Counted from the stretch's first letter, positions 43,436 through 53,104 are shown. The stretch: DNA of 64,000 nt from Acidobacteriota bacterium (GCA_013289855.1 JABCZD010000002.1:434001-498000); one strand, 5' to 3'. Notes: generated from the letters alone by a model not told the origin. A program made the numbers and translations.

Positions 43436-45592
43436 ATGAACGCAACCGCCAAAGCCTCCGTTAACGCACCCACCAAACCGCCACTTCATTTCGACACCCC
43501 AGTTCAAATGATCAAAGGCGTCGGCCCGCAACGCGCCGAACTCCTTGCCCAGCGCGGTATCCACACGCTCGGCGATCTGCTCAACTATCTGCCGTTCCGC
43601 TACGAAGACCGCATCCGCTTTTCCACCATCAAGGAACTTCTCCCCGGCAATGTCTACACCCTGCGCGTAAAAGTCCTCAGCGGACAAGCCGTCCGCGGCA
43701 TGTACGGCCGCGACGCCATCTACCACCTGCTCGTGCAGGACGCCACCGGCTCGCTCCCCTGCAAATTTTTTCACGGCCAATATCTCGAAAATCGCTTGAA
43801 ACCCGGCCAGTCGCTAATCCTTCACGGCAAAGTTGAAATTGACAAGCTGCGCCCCGCGCGACGCGAAATGGTCAATCCGCAGATGGAAATCCTCAGCAGC
43901 GAAGAATTGGACTCCACTGAAACCGGCCGCATCGTTCCAATTTACGAAGCCATCGGCACCTTCGGCTCGCGCGCCATTCGCCGCGCCATGTATGCCGCGG
44001 TGCAATCTATCCCATCAGGCCTGCCGGACATTCTTCCCGCAGCGCTCCGCTTGAAACTATCGCTGCCCTCGCGCCGCGACGCGCTCATCCAAACCCATTT
44101 TCCCGACGCCGGCGAATCCGTCGAACTCTTAAATATCTTCCGCTCCCCCGCGCAGCAGCGCCTGATTTTCGAAGAATTTTTTCGCTATCAACTCAGCATC
44201 GCTCTCGATCGCCAAACCACCCGCCGCGAAAACGCCATCCCTTTTCGCTTGCGCGAAGAAAAGATCCGCGCCGCGCTAAAACGCATCCTCCCGTTCAAGC
44301 CCACCACCGCGCAGAAACGCGCCCTCGGCGAAATTGCCGCCGACCTCGAAAAACCCTTCCCCATGAATCGCTTGCTGCAGGGCGACGTCGGCAGCGGAAA
44401 AACAATCGTCGCGTTGCAAGCCGCCGTCATCGCTATCGAAAATGCCACGCAAGCCGCGCTCATGGCGCCCACAGAAATTCTCGCCGTCCAGCATTACCTA
44501 AGCGCCAAGCGCGTTCTCGAACCCGTCGGCTACCGCGTCGAGCTGCTCATCAGCGGCATGAAATTCGGAGAAAAAGCCGCCGCCCTCGAACGCCTGGCCA
44601 ACGGCGAAGCAAATCTCGCCGTCGGCACCCACGCGCTCATCGAGGACAACGTAAAATTTGCCAGGCTTGGCTTCGTGGCTATCGACGAGCAGCACCGCTT
44701 TGGCGTCCTCCAGCGCAAGCGCCTGATGGACAAAGCCGCGACCCACGGTCACGCGCCGCACGTCCTCGTCCTGACCGCCACGCCCATTCCGCGCACGCTC
44801 TCGCTAACAATTTACGGAGACTTAGACGTCAGCATCCTCGACGAACTCCCGCCCGGCCGCACACCCATCATCACGCGCCTCACCACCGAACAGCATCTCC
44901 CCGGCGTCTGGGAATCGGCGCGCCGCGAAGTCGCCGCCGGCCAGCAGGTTTATATCGTCTATCCGGTAATCGAGGAATCGAAGCTCGAACTAAAGGCCGC
45001 CATCGACGAATTCGCGCGCCTCCGCAAGGACGTCTTCCCCAAATTTCATCTGGGCCTTCTTCATGGCCGCCTTAGCAGCGAAGAAAAAGAATCCGTCATG
45101 CAGGACTTCCGCAAAAACGAAATAAATATTTTAGTCGCGACCACGGTCGTCGAAGTCGGCGTCGACGTCCCCAACGCCACCGCCATGATCATCGAACACG
45201 CCGAACGCTTCGGCCTAAGCCAGCTCCACCAACTCCGCGGCCGCATCGGTCGCGGCGCAAAAAAATCTCACTGCATCCTGGTAGCACCGCCGCGCATGAC
45301 CGAAGTAGCCAAAGCCCGCCTCGACACCATGGTCCGCACCACCAACGGTTTTGAAATCGCCGAAACCGATCTTCTCCTCCGCGGCCCCGGCGACTTCTTC
45401 GGCACCCGTCAATCTGGCGACCTCGGCTTCCACATCGCCAATCCCATCCGCGACAAAGACCTCCTCGAGTCCGCGCGCAAAGAAGCCTTTGCCTTAGCCG
45501 AAGACACCACGCAAAAGCCCGCGCTAACCCAAATCCTCCGCGCTCTCCCCGAAGAATGGCAACGCCGCTACAACCTAGCCCGCATCGGCTAA
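43436..45592 (+). CDS. recG: ATP-dependent DNA helicase RecG
   Basis: A 718-residue helicase that remodels stalled forks and branched DNA. An N-terminal wedge/OB domain is followed by Walker A GDVGSGKTIVALQAA (~residue 321), motif Ia MAPTEILAVQH, the DEQHRFGVLQRKRL box, TATPIPRTL, and the C-terminal motifs LLHGRLSS, VATTVVEVGVDVPNA and HQLRGRIGRG. Length is near the family usual, slightly short at the N-terminus. Start ATG 43436 fits the conserved region. A TATAAC lies ~18 nt upstream. Confidence 0.97.
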   Translation: MNATAKASVNAPTKPPLHFDTPVQMIKGVGPQRAELLAQRGIHTLGDLLNYLPFRYEDRIRFSTIKELLPGNVYTLRVKVLSGQAVRGMYGRDAIYHLLVQDATGSLPCKFFHGQYLENRLKPGQSLILHGKVEIDKLRPARREMVNPQMEILSSEELDSTETGRIVPIYEAIGTFGSRAIRRAMYAAVQSIPSGLPDILPAALRLKLSLPSRRDALIQTHFPDAGESVELLNIFRSPAQQRLIFEEFFRYQLSIALDRQTTRRENAIPFRLREEKIRAALKRILPFKPTTAQKRALGEIAADLEKPFPMNRLLQGDVGSGKTIVALQAAVIAIENATQAALMAPTEILAVQHYLSAKRVLEPVGYRVELLISGMKFGEKAAALERLANGEANLAVGTHALIEDNVKFARLGFVAIDEQHRFGVLQRKRLMDKAATHGHAPHVLVLTATPIPRTLSLTIYGDLDVSILDELPPGRTPIITRLTTEQHLPGVWESARREVAAGQQVYIVYPVIEESKLELKAAIDEFARLRKDVFPKFHLGLLHGRLSSEEKESVMQDFRKNEINILVATTVVEVGVDVPNATAMIIEHAERFGLSQLHQLRGRIGRGAKKSHCILVAPPRMTEVAKARLDTMVRTTNGFEIAETDLLLRGPGDFFGTRQSGDLGFHIANPIRDKDLLESARKEAFALAEDTTQKPALTQILRALPEEWQRRYNLARIG

Positions 45593-45712
45593 ATTTTTTG
45601 GAGTGCGGTTTACCCAGAGCGCGTGGCGCGAAGGGCGGCTTGACGCCGCTTTTGCAGCGTAAACCGTAACCACTCGTCATTCCGCGGAGAAAAATTCGCT
45701 CCGCAACTCCCA

Positions 45713-45751
45713 ACTCTCCGCGCCCTCTGTGCCTCTGCGTCCTCTGCGTTA
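45713..45751. repeat. CTCTGCG-type microrepeat
   Basis: Imperfect 8-10 nt units CTCCGCGCC, CTCTGTGC, CTCTGCGTC and CTCTGCGTT stand in tandem between recG and rsmD. Similar stretches recur in many unrelated genomes (memory). Before it, at 45604-45667, an 8-nt inverted repeat CGGTTTAC/GTAAACCG encloses a GC-rich hairpin. Confidence 0.45.
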
Positions 45752-45788
45752 AATTCTTTTCCCCCCGCTTTTCCTTTACCATCTCCAC

Positions 45789-46361
45789 ATGCGCGTAATC
45801 GCCGGCACCTACCGCAGCCGCATCCTAAAAAGCCTAGACTCCAAATCCCTCCGCCCCACGAGCGACCGCCTCCGCGAAACTCTCTTCAACATCCTAAGCC
45901 CCAATATCGTAGGCACACATTTCGTAGACCTCTTCGCCGGCACCGGCGCCGTAGGCATAGAAGCTCTCAGCCGCGGCGCGCGCGACGTCCTCTTCGTAGA
46001 AAATCACGCTCCCGCTGCAAAACTAATCCAGCAAAACCTCCACTCCCTGAACATCCGCAAGGGCGCCACCGTCCTAACCATGGACGCCACCCGCGCCCTA
46101 GAAAAAATCCAACACCGCCAAAACGATCGCGCATTCGCCTACGATTATATTTTCCTGGATCCACCGTACGCCGCCGCCGAAGAATATCAGCGCGTAATGA
46201 ATTTCCTAAGCGCCGCCCCGTTCGTCTCGCCCGACACCATCGTAATCGCTGAGCACCGCGCCAAATTTGCACTTCCAGAAAAATTCTCCACACTAGAACG
46301 CGTCCGCATTCTAAAACAAGGCGATGCCTCCCTAAGCTTCTACCGCCGCACCCCCCTGTAG
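45789..46361 (+). CDS. rsmD: 16S rRNA (guanine(966)-N2)-methyltransferase RsmD
   Basis: A 190-residue SAM-dependent methyltransferase acting on 16S rRNA. MRVIAGTYRSRILKS and LRPTSDRLRETLFNIL are the family N-terminus, DLFAGTGAVGIEALSRGA binds SAM, and FLDPPYA is the catalytic DPPY motif (~residue 125). It follows recG in the same direction with a 196-nt gap. Confidence 0.95.
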   Translation: MRVIAGTYRSRILKSLDSKSLRPTSDRLRETLFNILSPNIVGTHFVDLFAGTGAVGIEALSRGARDVLFVENHAPAAKLIQQNLHSLNIRKGATVLTMDATRALEKIQHRQNDRAFAYDYIFLDPPYAAAEEYQRVMNFLSAAPFVSPDTIVIAEHRAKFALPEKFSTLERVRILKQGDASLSFYRRTPL

Positions 46362-46411
46362 CGCAGACTTGCCCTGAGTTTCGAAGGGGCGCTTGCTTCT
46401 GAGCCCTGCTT

Positions 46412-46433
46412 GCCCCCGTGGGGGCGGCTTTTT
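46412..46433 (+). terminator. Possible terminator after rsmD
   Basis: A 5-bp stem GCCCC/GGGGC with a 4-nt loop, then GGCTTTTT. The stem is short. The remaining part of the 308-bp gap 46362-46669 has a Pro-rich frame that I do not accept as a gene. Confidence 0.45.
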
Positions 46434-46631
46434 CCCGGCCCAGTTTTTTCCCGCACTCCTACAAAATCATCACCCGCTCGCACGACCAGTCCCAACGTCG
46501 AAAAATGGTTTTGCACAGATGCCACAAAAAAACGCGCCACCGCAGCTAACCCCAGCCCCACCCCAGCCATCTATACCTATTCAGTCGCAGGCTGCCGCCC
46601 GGCGCTATCTGCGGTCGTTGACGATTGGCGC

Positions 46632-46660
46632 TTAATTCCAGCCCCGCGCCACGCTATAAT
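46632..46660 (+). promoter_or_regulatory. Possible promoter of the tonB-type gene
   Basis: A perfect TATAAT (46655-46660), with TTAATT 17 nt before it. The ATG of the next gene is only 9 nt after the -10, so the mRNA would be nearly leaderless, although an AGAGG also lies in this interval. Confidence 0.45.
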
Positions 46661-46669
46661 CAGAGGTTC

Positions 46670-48394
46670 ATGTCGCTGCACCAGGTCAATAGTGCCTTTA
46701 ATCTTTTGGGACAAACCCAGGAGCCAGCGGAGTCTGTGCATCTGCCGGGCCCCGCTGCGCCCACGCTCAACGTGTCCTGGGGCGCCTTTCATCAGGGCTT
46801 CGCGAGCAATCTGGGCGCAATTCTTTCTGGCCCGTCTTACGCCAGAGATTACGTCTACACCGGCGTTTTCAAGGATCTTTGGATCGAAGGGCGGATTCCG
46901 CGTATAGCCCTGCTCGTCGCGCTGGTGCTGCACGTGGCCATCGTGCTCGTGCCGTTCCCACGCGCCCTCACGGCAGTTCGTCACAACCCCGCGTTCGATA
47001 ACACGGAACTCACTTGGTCCGGTCCCATCAACGATTTGCCGCTGCTAAATCTTTCCAGTCTCCACGCCAAACCCGCGCCGCATTCCAAAGCCGCCGTAGA
47101 AACGCCCAGCACGACTCCAGAGCCACCCGCGTTCCATCCCCGCCAGCGCATTTTCACCGACTCCGCGCACCCCACGCATCCCCGTCAGACGCTCATCAAC
47201 CCCGCCGCTCCCATGGAGCCGCCAAAAATTTTGCCCGCCCTGCCCAATATCGTTCAGTTGCAGCAATCCGCCGGACCCGCCAAGCCCCGCGTGCAGATCG
47301 ACCAGCAGGCACTCGCCAAGCTTCATCCCCGCGAACGTCGCGCCGCCACCTCAACCGTCGCGCCGCCGACCGACGCGCCCGTCTTCCAGCAGCAGCAAGC
47401 CGACCTGACCATTCAAGCCACGCCCACGGGCCCCGCGCACCCTAAGCTTGCGTTAAACGCCGGTGCTGCCCCGCGCCTAGCGGAGCGCACGCAGTCCGGC
47501 GACCCTGCTGCCGCTCCGGAACTCGTGGACGCCCGCTCCGCCGCAGCAGGAGGCAATCCCTCCACACTCATCGCTCTCTCTTCCGCGCCCGCGCCGCCCG
47601 CAGCGAACATTCCCGTTCCGCAAGGCAATCTCGCCGCGCGCGTGGCCATTTCTCCGGAAGGCAAGCCCGGAGCCGCCGGTGGCCCACCGGCGAATTCTGT
47701 CGCAGGAGAAAAGTCAGGCGCTGCCTCCGCCGGCGGCATCAGCCCGGTGAGCGTAAGCATCAGCGGCGGAAATCCCGCTCCTAAAACAACAGTTTCGGGA
47801 TTAGGCGGAACTCCTCCAAGTGGTGCAGGCGTCAACCCGAAAACCGCCACGCCAAAGCTCAACCTCACCTCGCCGCACGACATGCTCACCCATCGCCCCA
47901 CCCAAGCCGATGTCGAAGAATCCCAGGCCCGTACCGGCCCGCCAAATTTCGCCGCGCTTCCTCCAGGCGCCAAACCTGAGCTCGCCTTCCATTCGAAAAA
48001 GATCTACACCATGTACGTCAACATGCCCAATCTCAACAGCGCCACCGGAAGCTGGATTCTTAATTTTTCTGAGATGCGCACGAACGGCGCCGCCGCTCAT
48101 CTCGCCGCCCCCGCCAATCTCGCTGCGCCGGTCCCCACCGTAAAAGTGGATCCCAAGTATCCGCAGACCCTGGCCGCTGACCACGTCGAAGGCGAAATCG
48201 TCCTCTACGCCGTAATCCGCCGCGACGGCTCCATCGATAGCATCCAGCTCGTCCATGGCCTCGATGAACAGCTCGACGCCTACTCCATGAGCGCCCTAAG
48301 CCAATGGAAATTCCGCCCCGCCACCCGGGAAGACGCCCCGGTGGAGCTCGAAGCCATCGTGCACATCCCGTTCCGCGCCGTCGCCCCGCAGTAG
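46670..48394 (+). CDS. TonB family energy transducer with long Pro/Ala-rich linker
   Basis: A 574-residue inner-membrane protein. Unusually, ~75 residues precede the single membrane segment (RIALLVALVLHVAIVLVPFP, ~80-99). A periplasmic linker of ~350 residues rich in Pro, Ala and Ser spans the envelope, and the C-terminal ~85 residues form the TonB_C domain (YPQTLAADHVEGEIVLYAVI...LSQWKFRPATREDAPVEL). It would drive TonB-dependent receptors such as the one at 6102. ATG 46670 with AGAGG is preferred to the earlier in-frame start at 46625. Confidence 0.85.
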   Translation: MSLHQVNSAFNLLGQTQEPAESVHLPGPAAPTLNVSWGAFHQGFASNLGAILSGPSYARDYVYTGVFKDLWIEGRIPRIALLVALVLHVAIVLVPFPRALTAVRHNPAFDNTELTWSGPINDLPLLNLSSLHAKPAPHSKAAVETPSTTPEPPAFHPRQRIFTDSAHPTHPRQTLINPAAPMEPPKILPALPNIVQLQQSAGPAKPRVQIDQQALAKLHPRERRAATSTVAPPTDAPVFQQQQADLTIQATPTGPAHPKLALNAGAAPRLAERTQSGDPAAAPELVDARSAAAGGNPSTLIALSSAPAPPAANIPVPQGNLAARVAISPEGKPGAAGGPPANSVAGEKSGAASAGGISPVSVSISGGNPAPKTTVSGLGGTPPSGAGVNPKTATPKLNLTSPHDMLTHRPTQADVEESQARTGPPNFAALPPGAKPELAFHSKKIYTMYVNMPNLNSATGSWILNFSEMRTNGAAAHLAAPANLAAPVPTVKVDPKYPQTLAADHVEGEIVLYAVIRRDGSIDSIQLVHGLDEQLDAYSMSALSQWKFRPATREDAPVELEAIVHIPFRAVAPQ

Positions 48395-48454
48395 ACTTAT
48401 CCTACGCGTGGTAACTCCCCACGGCTGAAGCACTTAAGTTTCACAAAATAGTTC

Positions 48455-48484
48455 TTGACAAGATGTGTATACTTTTGGTATGAT
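48455..48484 (+). promoter_or_regulatory. Strong promoter without a following gene
   Basis: TTGACA and TATGAT are separated by 18 nt. Transcription would run into 48491-48739, where the only frames are very short (for example 24 codons from GTG 48500 and 12 codons from ATG 48622), before meeting the 3' end of a convergent gene. The 345-bp gap 48395-48739 may therefore encode a small RNA. I see no clear terminator. Confidence 0.55.
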
Positions 48485-48739
48485 TCCGCTCAGTTAGAAG
48501 TGTCGCTGTTCGCCGTAAACAACCCACAACAATTCAAGTTCCTCTCCGCTCGTTTCTGTGGAGCCGATCACTAGGAAACATAGCTATTTGGGAACGATAA
48601 AGCGGTGCTAAAACGCCTGGAATGAACACTTGCAAACTGCATCAAAACAAAGGACTTTAAACTCTTTGGAATCCGCACTTACAAAAAACAACCTATGGGG
48701 CACTCCTCGTCGCTTGCCTTTGTTATTTCCGGCCGCCAG

Positions 48740-49906
48740 CTACTGCGTCACCACGCTGATCAGCTTGTCGATGTCCCGTTCTGTGTTGAAGACATAAGGT
48801 GATACGCGAATATTCCCCTCGCGCAAACTCACCATCACGTTGGCTTTTGTGAGCTGCTCATAAATCTCCGCGGACTTCTCCGGCGTGCGCCCAGCAAAGC
48901 ACCCGTACGGACCGCGCTTCGCCGCATCCAGCGGGCTCGACGGCACGCAACGATCCTTTGGCAATCGCTCATACATGAAATCGATCAAACCCCGCGTGTG
49001 CTCCGCCACCGCCGCTACGCCGATCTGCGCCACCAGTTTCAGTGAAGCCTCGAGAGCCGCTAGATTAAAGTAGCTAGCCGTTTCCGCCGCGTCCCAGCGT
49101 CGCGAACCAGCTATCGGCTTGGCATTGGCAAGGTTCAGCGAACCAGAATGTCGATTGTCCATTCCAGCGATGCCCTGCCAGTAGAAAGGACCTGGCCGCA
49201 GCGTCTTGGTGAGCGCAGTACTGGCCCAGAAAAATCCCGTGCCGTACGGTCCCAGCATCCATTTGTAAGCCGCGGCGGTAACCAGGTCCGCTCCCAGCGT
49301 GGTCACATCCAGCGGAATCCCTCCGCAACATTGGCTGGCATCCACCAAGAGCAGCGCTCCTTGCTGATGGCAAGCCGCGCCGAGCTTGGTCACATCCAGC
49401 AGCGAGCCATCGTCAAACCGCACCATGCTTACGGAAACCAATCGTGTTTTCGGCGTTAGCGCCGCAATCAAATCATCGGCGGTGATAAATCGTCCGCTGG
49501 GCGCCACAATTTTCAGCACCACTCCTTCGCGCTCTTCCATCGGCCGCCACGTGGAATACTGCAAAGGAAATTCGCCCGTAGCCGTTACGACTTCGTCGCC
49601 AGCTTTCCACGTCAGGCCGTAAGCCAATGCGGCAAGTCCCGAGCTCGCGCCGGTAGTCAGCGCAATCTCTTCCGGCTGGGCGCCGATCAACTCCGCAATG
49701 GCGGCGCGCACCCGTAGTGGAACCTCAAAATGCGCCACCTGCGACATGCGATGCGGAAACTTTTTCCCCTCGATCGCTTCCTGCACCGCGCGCACCGCGA
49801 CCTTCGGCATCGCCGATTGCATCGCCGTGTTCAAGTACACCGCGTCCTCAATCTCAAACCATTCCTTGCGCCAATCGGTACGCAGCGGAGCAGCAGTGGT
49901 AGCCAT
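48740..49906 (-). CDS. Class V aminotransferase-fold PLP enzyme
   Basis: A 388-residue fold type I PLP enzyme of the cysteine desulfurase/isopenicillin epimerase group. ALTTGASSGLAALAYGL binds the phosphate, LLLVDASQCCGGIPLDV has the Asp that pairs with the pyridine N, and the PLP Lys is in AAAYKWMLGPYGTGF (~residue 220). RWDAAETASYFNLAALEASL is typical of the epimerase-like branch. The reaction is not certain. ATG 49906 has AGGAGG 8 nt upstream. Two CAACGGCCAATTTG copies 36 nt apart lie in its upstream region. Confidence 0.85.
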   Translation of the reverse strand: MATTAAPLRTDWRKEWFEIEDAVYLNTAMQSAMPKVAVRAVQEAIEGKKFPHRMSQVAHFEVPLRVRAAIAELIGAQPEEIALTTGASSGLAALAYGLTWKAGDEVVTATGEFPLQYSTWRPMEEREGVVLKIVAPSGRFITADDLIAALTPKTRLVSVSMVRFDDGSLLDVTKLGAACHQQGALLLVDASQCCGGIPLDVTTLGADLVTAAAYKWMLGPYGTGFFWASTALTKTLRPGPFYWQGIAGMDNRHSGSLNLANAKPIAGSRRWDAAETASYFNLAALEASLKLVAQIGVAAVAEHTRGLIDFMYERLPKDRCVPSSPLDAAKRGPYGCFAGRTPEKSAEIYEQLTKANVMVSLREGNIRVSPYVFNTERDIDKLISVVTQ

Positions 49907-50037
49907 AAACAGTCCTCCTGGCAATCGTGAAGCTGAACAGCAATGAGCCTATGCCGTTCGCAAACCAACACAACGGCCAATTTGGGCAGCAAGAGGGCGG
50001 GCATCGCAACGGCCAATTTGAGGACTAGAGGGGGTAT

Positions 50038-50062
50038 GTAGGCGCCGGACTTTAGTCCGGCC
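50038..50062 (+). repeat. REP-like palindrome
   Basis: GTAG followed by GCCGGAC-TTTA-GTCCGGC, just past the stop of the HAD gene. It is the same subtype as the pair at 53853. Confidence 0.7.
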
Positions 50063-50087
50063 TATTCAGCAATTTACGATTTGCTTT

Positions 50088-50774
50088 CTAAAAATGACCG
50101 CGCAATTCGCGAAACGCCGGCAAAATAATTAACTTCCCCGCTCCCGCCATCACCGGCTCATGCTCCATCTGCCAGGTGTGCTGGTGCGGCACGTACACCG
50201 CGTTCAACCCAATCTTCATCGCCGGATTGATGTCGCTGCGCGGACTGTTCCCGATCATCCAGCCGAGCGATTTTACGATTTTATGTTTCTTCACCAGACT
50301 GCCGTACGTCTCATGATCTTTTTCCGGCACGATCTCGATGAACTCAAAAAAGCCCTGCAATCCGGAGCGTTCCACTTTGGCCGCCTGTTCCGCCGGCTGA
50401 CCCTTGGTGAACAGAATCAGGCGATGCCGCTGCGTCAGGTACGCCAGCGTCTCCGGAACGCCATCCAGGATTTTCGGCGGCGTGCGTTCCAGGTCCACCA
50501 CACGCTCGTGAATCTGCGCCAGCGTCTCGCGCTTGGCCATCTGGTCCGCCAGCTTCAAATAGGTTTCTTCCAGCGAGCGCCCAAAGCTGCGCACGCCGTA
50601 GCCGTACTGGCGAATGTTTTTGCGCTCCGTCTCATTCAAAATGTGCCGGATATATGCGCGCGCATAGCCGCACGGCTCCACCAGCGTGATGAAATCCTCG
50701 ATCAAATTTTCAAAGAATACGTTGTTCTCCCACAGCGTATCGTCCGCATCAATCATCAATGTATTTCGTCGCAT
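50088..50774 (-). CDS. HAD family hydrolase
   Basis: A 228-residue haloacid-dehalogenase-fold phosphatase. Motif I is LMIDADDTLWENN (Asp ~9 as nucleophile, Asp ~11 as acid), motif II is LILFTKGQP (Thr ~123), a Lys in SLVKKHKIVKSLG is motif III, and GNSPRSDINPAMKIGLNAVYV is motif IV with its acidic residues. A helical cap lies between I and II. Substrate unknown. Confidence 0.85.
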   Translation of the reverse strand: MRRNTLMIDADDTLWENNVFFENLIEDFITLVEPCGYARAYIRHILNETERKNIRQYGYGVRSFGRSLEETYLKLADQMAKRETLAQIHERVVDLERTPPKILDGVPETLAYLTQRHRLILFTKGQPAEQAAKVERSGLQGFFEFIEIVPEKDHETYGSLVKKHKIVKSLGWMIGNSPRSDINPAMKIGLNAVYVPHQHTWQMEHEPVMAGAGKLIILPAFRELRGHF

Positions 50775-50918
50775 CGATCCTTTTCGTATGAAGCCGTTTT
50801 ATATAAAGTATTCTTCGCGTGAAGCCCGATTGTATGAAAATATGAAAAGCGTTGTGCAAACTATCTTCCGCTGAAATCCTTCAGCGTTCGCACCAAAAGC
50901 CCCTGTGCCGGCGCTCTT

Positions 50919-52070
50919 TCAGTCTACCAGCCGCAACGCATCTTCCGCGATATCGGCCGCGGCACGCGGGCGGCCCATGCGCCGCGCCGCATCGCGCATC
51001 CGTTCCATGCGCGGCTCGTCGTCCAGCAACGCCGCAATCTTCCAAGCTGCCGCGGGCAAGTTGTTGCAACGGATCGCTGCTCCAGCTTCCAGCAAATGAT
51101 CCGCGTTGCGTTCCTCCTGGCCGGGAATGGGTTCGATCAGCGCCATCGGCAGCGCGCGAGACATGGCCTCGGAACTCGTCAATCCGCCGGCTTTGCCCAC
51201 CAGCAAGTCCGCTGCGGCCATGTAGCGGTCCATCTCCGTGGTAAATCCCACGGGGCACAGCCGCGGCTTGCCGCTCGACAACTTGCCGGCCGACTCGGCC
51301 ATGGTCTCCAGTTTGCGTCGCACTTTGTCGCCCTTGCCGGCGACGGCCACAATTTGCCACGGCCGCTGCAATGCCAGCAGTGCGCCGACGAGTTGCTCCA
51401 CCGGTCCGACGCCGTAACCGCCGGTGGCCACAAGCAGCGTCGGAGCGTGCGCGTCCAGCGCGAAATGGTTTCTTGCTTCTGCGCGGTCCAGCGGAACGGC
51501 AAAGACGGGATCCACCGGTATGCCGGTCACGCGCACTTTGTCGCGCGGAACTCCGATATTGGCCAGATACTCCGCGGCTTCCGGGATAGCCACAAAATAG
51601 CGATCTACGGTGCGACACAACCACATCGCGTGCACATCGTAATCGGTTACCACAATCGCATTGCGCGTGCGCAATTTTTTCTTGGCGATCAGCCACGCGA
51701 TAATTTCCGCCGGCAAAAAATGCGTCGCTACGCACAAATCCGGTTGAATCTTGTTCAGCAATCTCACCATGGGCGTGGTATTCAAGCGATCCAGCGCCAG
51801 CCTGCGGCTTTCGTGGCGCCAGGGTTGATCGGTGCTGTCGTACAACATGCCCATCATGCCGGGCGCGCGCCGCACCATGGTGATGTAAGCCTTTTCGTAG
51901 ATGTTCTGGAAAAGTTTGCTGACGTAATTCATTGCGTCGATGTGTTCCACGGTGCAATCGCCGCGCGCGCGGAAGCTGGCCTCCAGCGCTTGCGCGGCTC
52001 GGACGTGCCCCGCGCCAGAAGATGCGGAGAGCAGTAACACGCGCGGCTTGGTATTGATTCGGAGAATCAT
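50919..52070 (-). CDS. Glycosyltransferase of the MGDG synthase/GT28 type
   Basis: A 383-residue GT-B enzyme. The N-terminal domain has LLLSASSGAGHVRAAQALEA (~12-31) and VATHFLPAEIIAWLI, characteristic of diacylglycerol glycosyltransferases. The C-terminal domain has VATGGYGVGPVEQLVGALL, PVGFTTEMDRYMAAADLLV and GKAGGLTSSEAMSRALPM, which bind the UDP-sugar. It probably makes a glycolipid at the inner membrane. It is monocistronic or pairs with the small gene at 52177. Confidence 0.87.
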   Translation of the reverse strand: MILRINTKPRVLLLSASSGAGHVRAAQALEASFRARGDCTVEHIDAMNYVSKLFQNIYEKAYITMVRRAPGMMGMLYDSTDQPWRHESRRLALDRLNTTPMVRLLNKIQPDLCVATHFLPAEIIAWLIAKKKLRTRNAIVVTDYDVHAMWLCRTVDRYFVAIPEAAEYLANIGVPRDKVRVTGIPVDPVFAVPLDRAEARNHFALDAHAPTLLVATGGYGVGPVEQLVGALLALQRPWQIVAVAGKGDKVRRKLETMAESAGKLSSGKPRLCPVGFTTEMDRYMAAADLLVGKAGGLTSSEAMSRALPMALIEPIPGQEERNADHLLEAGAAIRCNNLPAAAWKIAALLDDEPRMERMRDAARRMGRPRAAADIAEDALRLVD

Positions 52071-52176
52071 TTAATGTCGATTCGCAAAATCATTTGACCG
52101 CCAATTCGCAGCATCACTTAACGTAGACTCGCGGAAGTATTCGAGACGGAATTGCGGAATCGCGGTGCGTGCCGCA

Positions 52177-52404
52177 TTAGGAGGCTTTCGGATGCCCGGC
52201 CGCAAGGCGTTCGAGTACGCGGCGCGCGGTGTTTTGCAGTTCGCCGAAGCGCGTCAGATATTCCTGAAAATCGTGATTGAGCAATTGCGCTTCCTGCGGA
52301 CCGAGTTGCGTGCGCAAAATCATGTCGCGCAGCTTTACCGGATGCGGCAGCAGCGCATCTTCCTGCAATTCTTCCAGCGCTAGTTTCGCGTTGTAGTGAT
52401 ACAT
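52177..52404 (-). CDS. Small conserved-looking protein, unknown
   Basis: A 75-residue helical protein starting MYHYNAKLALEELQEDALL. No domain is recognised; the sequence is amphipathic with Arg and Glu spread evenly. ATG 52404 is chosen because GGAGG lies 5 nt upstream; a longer frame to 52452 lacks this. It lies on the strand of the glycosyltransferase and PilZ genes. Confidence 0.6.
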   Translation of the reverse strand: MYHYNAKLALEELQEDALLPHPVKLRDMILRTQLGPQEAQLLNHDFQEYLTRFGELQNTARRVLERLAAGHPKAS

Positions 52405-52531
52405 ACCGTCCTCCAAACCGCGGACCGTTTTCCAAACCGAGTACAAGGGCAAAAGTGTTCAGGAGGGCATTGTACTCACGCCAGGCAGGGCAAAAGCAAA
52501 CATCGCTGCTGTTGGGCGGAAGGGAATTGCG

Positions 52532-52861
52532 TCAACCCGCGGGCGCGGTGGGAATAAATTCGTAATGCTCGATCTTGGCTGCCACGCCCACACGGCCGTC
52601 GTCGGTGGTTTCCACGCGCACGATTTCGCCCTGGCAGCGGATCTTTACGTCGCCGCCGGTGACGTCTTCGGGCAGCGTGATTACAAACTCTATGGCGTGT
52701 CCCGATTCAAAGTTTGTGTTCGTCAAGAAATACAATCCGCGGTAGCTGACGTCGCGCGTGGCCGTGCGCACTTCAGAGCCGTGGCGAGTGCCAGGCAACA
52801 CGCTCAAGGGAAGAGTCATTGTGAATCGCCGGGCTTCGCGGCGGTCCGCTCCAGTACTCAT
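52532..52861 (-). CDS. PilZ domain protein
   Basis: A 109-residue single-domain PilZ protein. The c-di-GMP motifs are RREARRF at the N-terminus (RxxxR) and DVSYRGLYF (D/NxSxxG, ~38-46). The rest is the expected beta-barrel (GHAIEFVITLP, KIRCQGEIVRVE). It is likely a stand-alone c-di-GMP adaptor. ATG 52861 begins right before the motif. Confidence 0.85.
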   Translation of the reverse strand: MSTGADRREARRFTMTLPLSVLPGTRHGSEVRTATRDVSYRGLYFLTNTNFESGHAIEFVITLPEDVTGGDVKIRCQGEIVRVETTDDGRVGVAAKIEHYEFIPTAPAG

Positions 52862-53104
52862 AACTCTCTGGGCCCCCTGGGCTTGTTAAGTCTGGCTGCA
52901 CGCTAACATCGGCTCGCGTGAACTGCAACGCGAAAATCCATAAAAAATGTCCTAGTACGAGGTCTTGAGATTTTGCGTATCCCCTTTCTTGTCAGCAGTT
53001 ATCGCAGTTGTAACCGTTCGGGTGCTGGCGTGCATTCGGAATTTTGCTGGGTGTACGCTAAACTTTCATGAAACTAACGTTTGCCTACAAGCTCGGAGGC
53101 CAGC

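Noticed and set aside
46393..46635. Pro-rich short frame upstream of the tonB-type gene
   Set aside because: No SD, low complexity, and no domain; it probably reflects the GC- and C-rich leader.
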